Positions 30,001 to 42,000 of a DNA stretch of 64,000 bases are shown here, piece by piece. Under the pieces are notes generated by a model. The model was not told the origin of the DNA. It was given only the letters and a program-made list of their open reading frames with translations, and ran no database searches. The DNA comes from Alentia gelatinosa. Its lineage: Eukaryota; Annelida; Polychaeta; Phyllodocida; Polynoidae. The position numbers were made by a program, and so were the translations under genes. How positions within the stretch are numbered: position 1 is the first letter of the stretch; every line of letters begins with the position of its first letter. Location: assembly GCA_950022655.1 (NCBI GenBank), contig OX465579.1, positions 75,403,193 through 75,467,192 of the forward strand. The letters are read 5' to 3'.

Positions 30001-33000
30001 TATTGTACACTCTGACTATCACAGCTTGTGATAAAATTGGATAAAGACCCTCCCCAATATGTCCAAATCAGGTAGACTGGTTTAAATCTAATCACTACTT
30101 AGAATTATCTGTTATCTTCAGAGGTTCATTGACTATAGACCCTGCACTAGAGATCAAATGTGTGCTTGTGTAATTGATTAAAAGTACTTACAGGAAGAGC
30201 TCTCTTCTGATGTTGTAGGTGCTACAGGCACTACAAAGGAAACATCAAAGCACATTTCAGGAAACTGGACTTGGATAGAAATGTGCAACTAGGATATGAA
30301 ATTGCTAATATCATAAAACTGAGTTTGTGTTTCCTCATTTTGTCACTGATTTTGAGGGGTGAGCCTCACAGATAAAAAGTAGAAATTAGGATGCTCTTGA
30401 AATCAATTGACACATTTGTTGAAAACATCCATTTGTAACTCACCACTGGAAGTGTCTACTGATGTTGTTTCCACAGAGGCTAGAAATTAAAAAGAGAGAA
30501 CATCTTAAAAAAAGCCCTTTGCCTCAATGAACTATCATAATGTGCATTGTATTTCTATTCTTATTTTTGTTGAGATAAAAATCTTTGCATTGTAATGGAG
30601 ATGGTCAACATATTTAAAAGTACCTTTCTGCTTCCCCTCCATAGAGAGTACTACTCTTAAGATAATTATCAAATGTTTCAATTCTATCAAATCGTACTAT
30701 ACAAATGCATCCTCTATCACAATGTTAAAAAAGGCTACAAATTATCCATCTTAATTGTTTATAATGGTTACTTAGAAAGGTCCATTGGTACTCACTCGAA
30801 GGAATTTCTGTTGAGGTTGGAGTTACCGATTCTGAAAGGTGATTTGAGACTCATGAGAAAGGGCCATCAACATAGATCGATTCAATATTGTCCAAACCCT
30901 TTAAGCTACTAGTAACAGCAATAGGATTCCTCCTTATAAAAGATTCTGAATTAAAAATGAAGCTTACCTGTAGTGCTATGTAGTGTGGTTGTTTCCACAG
31001 CTGCTGAAAGAAAAAATAAGACATGAAGTTAGATTGAACTATATATGGTGGTGAAAATCCCATCAATTTCCCTTTTGGCCTGACAGTTGTACCAAGAGTA
31101 TTGTACACTCTGACTATCACAGCTTGTGATAAAATTGGATAAAGACCCTCCCCAATATGTCCAAATCAGGTAGACTGGTTTAAATTTAATCACTACTAAG
31201 AATTATCTGTTATCTACAGAGGTTCATTGACTATAGACCCTGCACTAGAGATCAAATGTGTGCTTGTGCAATTGATTAAAAGTACTTACAGGAAGAGCTC
31301 TCTTCTGATGTTGTAGGTGCTATAGACACTACAAAGGAAAGATTAAATCACATTTCAGGAAACTGGACTTGGATAGAAATGTGCAACTAGGATATGAAAT
31401 TGCTAATATCATAAAACTGAGATTGTGTTTCCTCCTTTTGTCACTGATTTTCAGGGGTGAGCCACATAGATAAAAAGTAGAAATTAGGATGCTCTTGAAA
31501 TAAATTGACACATTTGTTGAAAACATCCATTTGTTACTCACCACTGGAAGTGTCTACTGATGTTGTTTCCAGAGAGGCTAGAAATTAAAAAGAGAGAACA
31601 TCTTAAAAATAGCCCTTTGCCTCAATGAACTATCATAATGTGCATTGTATTTCTATTCTTATTTTTGTTGAGATAAAAAATCTTTGCATTGTTATGGAGA
31701 TGGTCAACATATTTAAAAGTACCTTTCTGCTTCCCCTCCATAGAGAGTACTACTCTTAAGATAATTATCAAATGTTTCAATTCTATCAAATCATACTATA
31801 CAAGTGCATCCTCTATCACAATGTTGAAAAAGGCTACAAATTATCCATCTTAATTGTTTATAATGGTTACTTAGAAAGGTCCATTGGTACTCACTCGAAG
31901 GAATTTCTGTTGAGGTTGGAGTTACCGATTCTGAAAGGTGATTTGAGACTCATAAGAAAGGGCCATCAACATAGATCGATTCAGTATTGTCCAAACCCTT
32001 TAAGCTACTAGTAACAGCAATAGGATTCCTCCTTATAAAAGATTCTGAATTAAAAATGAAGCTTACCTGTAGTGCTATGTAGTGTGGTTGTTTCCACAGC
32101 TGCTGAAAGAAAAAATAAGACATGAAGTTAGATTGAACTATATATGGTGGTGAAAATCCCATCAATTTCCCTTCTGGCCTGACAGTTGAACCAAGAGTAT
32201 TGTACACTCTGACTATCACAGCTTGTGATAAAATTGGATAAAGACCCTCCCCAATATGTCCAAATCAGGTAGACTGGTTTAAATTTAATCACTACTAAGA
32301 ATTATCTGTTATCTACAGAGGTTCATTGACTATAGACCCTGCACTAGAGATCAAATGTGTGCTTGTGTAATTGATTAAAAGTACTTACAGGAAGAGCTCT
32401 CTTCTGATGTTGTAGGTGCTATAGACACTACAAAGGAAAGATTAAATCACATTTCAGGAAACTGGACTTGGATAGAAATGTGCAGCTAGGATATGAAATT
32501 GCTAATATCATAAAACTGAGATTGTGTTTCCTCCTTTTGTCACTGATTTTCTGGGGTGAGCCAAATAGATAAAAAGTAGAAATTAGGATGCTCTTGAAAT
32601 AAATTGACACATTTGTTGAAAACATCCATTTGTTACTCACCACTGGAAGTGTCTACTGATGTTGTTTCCACAGAGGCTAGAAATTAAAAAGAGAGAACAT
32701 CTTAAAAAAAGCCCTTTGCCTCAATGAACTATCATAATGTGCATTGTATTTCTATTCTTATTTTTGTTGAGATAAAAAATCTTTACATTGTTATGGAGAT
32801 GGTCAACATATTTAAAAGTACCTTTCTGCTTCCGCTCCATAGAGAGTACTATTCTTAAGATAATTATCAAATGTTTCAATTCTATCAAATCGTACTACAT
32901 ACATGCATCCTCTATCACAATGTTGAAAAAGGCTGCAAATTATCCATCTTAATTGTTTATAATGGTTACTTAGAGAGATCTATTGGTACTCACTCGAAGG

Positions 33001-36000
33001 AATTTCTGTTGAGGTTGGAGTTACCAATTCTGAAAGGTGATTTGAGACTCATGAGAAAGGGCCACCAACATAGATCAATTCAGTATAGTCGAAACCCCTT
33101 ATGCTACTAGTAATCAGCAATAGGATTCCTCCTTATAAAAGATTCTGAATGAAAATGAAGCTTACCTGTTGTGCTCGGTAGTGTGGTTGTTTCCACAGCT
33201 GCTAAAAGAAAAAATAAGACATGAAGTTAGATTGAACTATATATGGTGGTGAAAATCCCATCAATTTAGATTGAATTATATATGGTGGTGAAAATCCCAT
33301 CAATTTCCCTTCTGGCCTGACAGTTGAACCATGAGTATTGTACGATCTGACTATCACAGCTTGTGATAAAATTGGATAAAGACCCACCCCAATATGTCCA
33401 AATCAGGTAGACTGGTTTAAATCTAATCACTACTTAGAATTATCTGTTATCTTCAGAGGTTCATTGACTATAGACCCTGCACTAGAGATCAAATGTGTGC
33501 TTGTGTTATTGATTAAAAGTACTTACAGGAAGAGCTCTCTTCTGATGTTGTAGGTGCTACAGGCACTACAAAGGAAACATCAAAGCACATTTCAGGAAAC
33601 TGGACTTGGATAGAAATGTGCAACTAGGATATGAAATTGCTAATATCATAAAACTGAGTTTGTGTTTCCTCATTTTGTCACTGATTTTGAGGGGTGAGCC
33701 TCATAGATAAAAAGTAGAAATTAGGATGCTCTTGAAATAAATTGACACATTTGTTGAAAACATCCATTTGTAACTCACCACTGGAAGTGTCTACTGATGT
33801 TGTTTCCACAGAGGCTAGAAATTAAAAAGAGAGAACATCTTAAAAAAAGCCCTTTGCCTCAATGAACTATCATAATGTGCATTGTATTTCTATTCTTATT
33901 TTTGTTGAGATAAAAATCTTTGCATTGTAATGGAGATGCTCAAAATATTTAAAAGTACCTTTCTGCTTCCCCTCCATAGAGAGTACTATTCTTAAGATAA
34001 TTATCAAATGTTTCAATTCTATCAAATCGTACTATACAAATGCATCCTCTATCACAATGTTGAAAAAGGCTACAAATTATCCATCTTAATTGTTTATAAT
34101 GGTTACTTAGAAAGGTCCATTGGTACTCACTCGAAGGAATTTCTGTTGAGGTTGGAGTTACCGATTCTGAAAGGTGATTTGAGACTCATGAGAAAGGGCC
34201 ATCAAAATAGATCGATTCGGTATTGTCCAAACCCTTTAAGCTACTAGTAACAGCAATAGGATTCCTCCTTATAAAAGATTCTGAATTAAAAATGAAGCTT
34301 ACCTGTAGTGCTATGTAGTGTGGTTGTTTCCACAGCTGCTGAAAGAAAAAATAAGACATGAAGTTAGATTGAACTATATATGGTGGTGAAAATCCCATCA
34401 ATTTCCCTTTTGGCCTGACAGTTGTACCAAGAGTATTGTACACTCTGACTATCACAGCTTGTGATAAAATTGGATAAAGACCCTCCCCAATATGTCCAAA
34501 TCAGGTAGACTGGTTTAAATTTAATCACTACTAAGAATAATCTGTTATCTACAGAGGTTCATTGAATATAGAACCTGCACTCGAGATCAAATGTGTGCTT
34601 GTGTAATTGATTAAAAGTACTTACAGGAAGAGCTCTCTTCTGATGTTGTAGGTGCTATAGACACTACAAAGGAAAGATTAAATCACATTTCAGGAAACTG
34701 GACTTGGATAGAAATGTCCAACTAGGATATGAAATTGCTAATATCATAAAACTGAGATTGTGTTTCCTCCTTTTGTCACTGATTTTCAGGGGTGAGCCAC
34801 ATAGATAAAAAGGAGAAATTAGGATGCTCTTGAAATAAATTGACACATTTGTTGAAAACATCCATTTGTAACTCACCACTGGAAGTGTCTACTGATGTTG
34901 TTTCCACAGAGGCTAGAAATTAAAAAGAGAGAACATCTTAAAAATAGCCCTTTGCCTCAATGAACTATCATAATGTGCATTGTATTTCTATTCTTATTTT
35001 TGTTGAGATAAAAATCTTTGCATTGTAATGGAGATGGTCAACATATTTAAAAGTACCTTTCTGCTTCCCCTCCATAGAGAGTACTACTCTTAAGATAATT
35101 ATCAAATGTTTCAATTCTATCAAATCGTACTACATACATGCATCCTCTATCACAATGTTGAAAAAGGCTGCAAATTATCCATCTTAATTGTTTATAATGG
35201 TTACTTAGAGAGGTCTATTGGTACTCACTGGAAGGAATTTCTGTTGAGGTTGGAGTTACCGATTCTGAAAGGTGATTTGAGACTCATGAGAAAGGGCCAC
35301 CAACATAGATCAATTCAGTATTGTCGCAACCCCTTATGCTACAAGTAATCAGCAATAGGATTCCTCCTTATAAAAGATTCTGAATGAAAATAAAGCTTAC
35401 CTGTTGTGCTCGGTAGTGTGGTTGTTTCCACAGCTGCTAAAAGAAAAAATAAGACATGAAGTTAGATTGAACTATATATGGTGGTGAAAATCCCATCAAT
35501 TTAGATTGAATTATATATGGTGGTGAAAATCCCATCAATTTCCCTTCTGGCCTGACAGTTGAACCAAGAGTATTGTACACTCTGACTATCACAGCTTGTG
35601 ATAAAATTGGATAAAGACCCTCCCCAATATGTCCAAATCAGGTAGACTGGTTTAAATCTAATCACTACTTAGAATTATCTGTTATCTTCAGAGGTTCATT
35701 GACTATAGACCCTGCACTAGAGATCAAATGTGTGCTTGTGTAATTGATTAAAAGTACTTACAGGAAGAGCTCTCTTCTGATGTTGTAGGTGCTACAGGCA
35801 CTACAAAGGAAACATCAAAGCACATTTCAGGAAACTGGACTTGGATAGAAATGTGCAGCTAGGATATGAAATTGCTAATATCATAAAACTGAGTTTGTGT
35901 TTCCTCATTTTGTCACTGATTTTGAGGGGTGAGCCACATAGATAAAAAGTAGAAATAAGGATGCTCTTGAAATAAATTGACACATTTGTTGAAAACATCC

Positions 36001-39000
36001 ATTTGTAACTCACCACTGGAAGTGTCTACTGATGTTGTTTCCACAGAGGCTAGAAATTAAAAAGAGAGAACATCTTAAAAAAAGCCCTTTGCCTCAATGA
36101 ACTATCATAATGTGCATTGTATTTCTATTCTTATTTTTGTTGAGATAAAAATCTTTGCATTGTAATGGAGATGCTCAACATATTTAAAAGTACCTTTCTG
36201 CTTCCCCTCCATAGAGAGTACTACTCTTAAGATAATTATCAAATGTTTCAATACTATCGAACCGTACTATACAAATGCATCCTCTATCACAATGTTGAAA
36301 AAGGCTACAAATTATCCATCTTAATTGTTTATAATGGTTACTTAGAAAGGTCCATTGGTACTCACTCGAAGGAATTTCTGTTGAGGTTGGAGTTACCGAT
36401 TCTGAAAGGTGATTTGAGACTCATGAGAAAGGGCCATCAACATAGATCGATTCAGTATTGTCCAAACCCTTTAAGCTACTAGTAACAGCAATAGGATTCC
36501 TCCTTATAAAAGATTCTGAATTAAAAATGAAGCTTACCTGTAGTGCTATGTAGTGTGGTTGTTTCCACAGCTGCTGAAAGAAAAAATAAGACATGAAGTT
36601 AGATTGAACTATATATGGTGGTGAAAATCCCATCAATTTCCCTTCTGGCCTGACAGTTGAACCAAGAGTATTGTACACTCTGACTATCACAGCTTGTGAT
36701 AAAATTGGATAAAGACCCTCCCCAATATGTCCAAATCAGGTAGACTGGTTTAAATTTAATCACTACTAAGAATTATCTGTTATCTACAGAGGTTCATTGA
36801 CTATAGACCCTGCACTAGAGATCAAATGTGTGCTTGTGTAATTGATTAAAAGTACTTACAGGAAGAGCTCTCTTCTGATGTTGTAGGTGCTATAGACACT
36901 ACAAAGGAAAGATTAAATCACATTTCAGGAAACTGGACTTGGATAGAAATGTGCAGCTAGGATATGAAATTGCTAATATCATAAAACTGAGATTGTGTTT
37001 CCTCCTTTTGTCACTGATTTTCAGGGGTGAGCCAAATAGATAAAAAGTAGAAATTAGGATGCTCTTGAAATAAATTGACACATTTGTTGAAAACATCCAT
37101 TTGTTACTCACCACTGGAAGTGTCTACTGATGTTGTTTCCACAGAGGCTAGAAATTAAAAAGAGAGAACATCTTAAAAAAAGCCCTTTGCCTCAATGAAC
37201 TATCATAATGTGCATTGTATTTCTATTCTTATTTTTGTTGAGATAAAAATCTTTGCATTGTAATGGAGATGCTCAACATATTTAAAAGTACCTTTCTGCT
37301 TCCCCTCCATAGAGAGTACTACTCTTAAGATAATTATCAAATGTTTCAATTCTATCAAATCGTACTACATACATGCATCCTCTATCACAATGTTGAAAAA
37401 GGCTGCAAATTATCCATCTTAATTGTTTATAATGGTTACTTAGAGAGGTCTATTGGTACTCACTCGAAGGAATTTCTGTTGAGGTTGGAGTTACCGATTC
37501 TGAAAGGTGATTTGAGACTCATGAGAAAGGGCCACCAACATAGATCAATTCAGTATTGTCGCAACCCCTTATGCTACAAGTAATCAGCAATAGGATTCCT
37601 CCTTATAAAAGATTCTGAATGAAAATAAAGCTTACCTGTTGTGCTCGGTAGTGTGGTTGTTTCCACAGCTGCTAAAAGAAAAAATAAGACATGAAGTTAG
37701 ATTGAACTATATATGGTGGTGAAAATCCCATCAATTTAGATTGAATTATATATGGTGGTGAAAATCCCATCAATTTCCCTTCTGGCCTGACAGTTGAACC
37801 AAGAGTATTGTACACTCTGACTATCACAGCTTGTGATAAAATTGGATAAAGACCCTCCCCAATATGTCCAAATCAGGTAGACTGGTTTAAATCTAATCAC
37901 TACTTAGAATTATCTGTTATCTTCAGAGGTTCATTGACTATAGACCCTGCACTAGAGATCAAATGTGTGCTTGTGTAATTGATTAAAAGTACTTACAGGA
38001 AGAGCTCTCTTCTGATGTTGTAGGTGCTACAGGCACTACAAAGGAAAGATCAAAGCACATTTCAGGAAACTGGACTTGGATAGAAATGTGCAACTAGGAT
38101 ATGAAATTGCTAATATCATAAAACTGAGTTTGTGTTTCCTCATTTTGTCACTGATTTTGAGGGGTGAGCCACATAGATAAAAAGTAGAAATTAGGATGCT
38201 CTTGAAATAAATAGACACATTTGTTGAAAACATCCATTTGTAACTCACCACTGGAAGTGTCTACTGATGTTGTTTCCACAGAGGCTAGAAATTAAAAAGA
38301 GAGAACATCTTAAAAAAAAGCCCTTTGCCTCAATGAACTATCATAATGTGCATTGTATTTCTATTCTTATTTTTGTTGAGATAAAAATCTTTGCATTGTA
38401 ATGGAGATGCTCAACATATTTAAAAGTACCTTTCTGCTTCCCCTCCATAGAGAGTACTACTCTTAAGATAATTATCAAATGTTTCAATACTATCGAACCG
38501 TACTATACAAATGCATCCTCTATCACAATGTTGAAAAAGGCTACAAATTATCCATCTTAATTGTTTATAATGGTTCCTTAGAAAGGTCCATTGGTACTCA
38601 CTGGAAGGAATTTCTGTTGAGGTTGGAGTTACCGATTCTGAAAGGTGATTTGAGACTCATGAGAAAGGGCCAGTAACATAGATCGATTCAGTATTGTCCA
38701 AACCCTTTAAGGTACTAGTAACAGCAATAGGATTCCTCCTTATAAAAGATTCTGAATTAAAAATGAAGCTTACCTGTAGTGCTATGTAGTATGCTTGTTT
38801 CCACAGCTGCTGAAAGAAAAAATAAGACATGAAGTTAGATTGAACTATATATGGTGGTGAAAATCCCATCAATTTCCCTTTTGGCCTGACAGTTGAACCA
38901 AGAGTATTGTACACTCTGACTATCACAGCTTGTGATAAAATTGGATAAAGACCCTCCCCAATATGTCCAAATCAGGTAGACTGGTTTAAATTTAATCACT

Positions 39001-42000
39001 ACTAAGAATTATCTGTTATCTACAGAGGTTCATTGACTATAGACCCTGCACTAGAGATCAAATGTGTGCTTGTGTAATTGATTAAAAGTACTTACAGGAA
39101 GAGCTCTCTTCTGATGTTGTAGGTGCTATAGACACTACAAAGGAAAGATTAAATCACATTTCAGGAAACTGGACTTGGATAGAAATGTGCAACTAGGATA
39201 TGAAATTGCTAATATCATAAAACTGAGATTGTGTTTCCTCCTTTTGTCACTGATTTTCAGGGGTGAGCCAAATAGATAAAAAGTAGAAATTAGGATGCTC
39301 TTGAAATAAATTGACACATTTGTTGAAAACATCCATTTGTAACTCACCACTGGAAGTGTCTACTGATGTTGTTTCCACAGAGGCTAGAAATTAAAAAGAG
39401 AGAACATCTTAAAAATAGCCCTTTGCCTCAATGAACTATCATAATGTGCATTGTATTTCTATTCTTATTTTTGTTGAGATAAAAAATCTTTACATTGTTA
39501 TGGAGATGGTCAACATATTTAAAAGTACCTTTCTGCTTCCGCTCTATAGAGAGTACTATTCTTAAGATAATTATCAAATGTTTCAATTCTATCAAATCGT
39601 ACTACATACATGCATCCTCTATCACAATGTTGAAAAAGGCTGCAAATTATCCATCTTAATTGTTTATAATGGTTACTTAGAGAGGTCTATTGGTACTCAC
39701 TCGAAGGAATTTCTGTTGAGGTTGGAGTTACCAATTCTGAAAGGTGATTTGAGACTCATGAGAAAGGGCCACCAACATAGATCAATTCAGTATAGTCGAA
39801 ACCCCTTATGCTACTAGTAATCAGCAATAGGATTCCTCCTTATAAAAGATTCTGAATGAAAATGAAGCTTACCTGTTGTGCTCGGTAGTGTGGTTGTTTC
39901 CACAGCTGCTAAAAGAAAAAATAAGACATGAAGTTAGATTGAACTATATATGGTGGTGAAAATCCCATTAAATTATATATGGTGGTGAAAATCCCATCAA
40001 TTTCCCTTCTGGCCTGACAGTTGAACCAAGAGTATTGTACACTCTGACTATCACAGCTTGTGATAAAATTGGATAAAGACCCTCCCCAATATGTCCAAAT
40101 CAGGTAGACTGGTTTAAATCTAATCACTACTTAGAATTATCTGTTATCTTCAGAGGTTCATTGACTATAGACCCTGCACTAGAGATCAAATGTGTGCTTG
40201 TGTAATTGATTAAAAGTACTTACAGGAAGAGCTCTCTTCTGATGTTGTAGGTGCTACAGGCACTACAAAGGAAAGATCAAAGCACATGTCAGGAAACTGG
40301 ACTTGGATAGAAATGTGCAACTAGGATATGAAATTGCTAATATCATAAAACTGAGTTTGGGTTTCCTCATTTTGTCACTGATTTTGAGGGGTGAGCCACA
40401 TAGATTAAAAGTAGAAATTAGGATGCTCTTGAAATAAATTGACACATTTGTTGAAAACATCCATTTGTAACTCACCACTGGAAGTGTCTACTGATGTTGT
40501 TTCCACAGAGGCTAGAAATTAAAAAGAGAGAACATCTTAAAAAAAGCCCTTTGCCTCAATGAACTATCATAATGTGCATTGTATTTCTATTCTTATTTTT
40601 GTTGAGATAAAAATCTTTGCATTGTAATGGAGATGCTCAACATATTTAAAAGTACCTTTCTGCTTCCCCTCCATAGAGAGTACTACTCTTAAGATAATTA
40701 TCAAATGTTTCAATACTATCGAACCGTACTATACAAATGCATCCTCTATCACAATGTTGAAAAAGGCTACAAATTATCCATCTTAATTGTTTATAATGGT
40801 TACTTAGAAAGGTCCATTGGTACTCACTCGAAAGAATTTCTGTTGAGGTTGGAGTTACCGATTCTGAAAGGTGATTTGAGACTCATGAGAAAGGGCCATC
40901 AACATAGATCGATTCAGTATTGTCCAAACCCTTTAAGCTACTAGTAACAGCAATAGGATTCCTCCTTATAAAAGATTCTGAATTAAAAATGAAGCTTACC
41001 TGTAGTGCTATATAGTATGCTTGTTTCCACAGCTGCTGAAAGAAAAAATAAGACATGAAGTTAGATTGAACTATATATGGTGGTGAAAATCCCATCAATT
41101 TTCCTTTTAGCCTGACAGTTGAACCAAGAGTATTGTACACTCTGACTATCACAGCTTGTGATAAAATTGGATAAAGACCCTCCCCAATATGTCCAACCAG
41201 GTAGACTGGTTTAAATCTAATCACTACTTAGAATTATCTGTTATCTTCAGAGGTTCATTGACTATAGACCCTGCACTAGAGATCAAATGTGTGCTTGTGT
41301 AATTGATTAAAAGTACTTACAGGAAGAGCTCTCTTCTGATGTTGTAGGTGCTACAGACACTACAAAGGAAAGATAAAATCGCATTTCAGGAAACTGGACT
41401 TGGATAGAAATGTGCAACTAGGATATGAAATTGCTAATATCATAAAACTGAGATTGTGTTTCCTCATTTTGTCCCTGATTTTGAGGGGTGAGCCACATAG
41501 ATAAAAAGTAGAAATTAGGATGCTCTTGAAATAAATTGACACATTTGTTGAAAACATCCATTTGTAACTCACCACTGGAAGTGTCTACTGATGTTGTTTC
41601 CACAGAGGCTAGAAATTAAAAAGAGAGAACATCTTAAAAAAAGCCCTTTGCATCAATGAACTATTATAATGTGCATTGTATTTCTATTCTTATTTTCGTT
41701 GAGATAAAAAAATCTTTGCATTGTAATGGAGATGGTCAACATATTTAAAAGTACCTTTCTGCTTTCCCTCCATAGAGAGTACTATTCTTAAGATAATTAT
41801 CAAATGTTTTAATTCTATCAAATCGTACTATACAAATGCATCCTCTATCACAATGTTGAAAAAGGCTACAAATTATCCATCTTAATTGTTTATAATGGTT
41901 ACTTAGAAAGGTCTATTGGTACTCACTCGAAGGAATTTCTGTTGAGGTTGGAGTTACCGATTCTGAAAGGTGATTTGAGACTCATGAGAAAGGGCCATCA

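Noticed and set aside
531..41224. Recurrent 60-113 codon open frames on both strands of each array unit (starting M-F-Q-F-Y-Q, M-I-V-R-V-Y or M-V-S-N-K-W)
   Set aside because: They cross the splice sites and introns of the mini-exon unit, have no domain, and recur only because the unit recurs. The mini-exon reading explains the constrained parts better.
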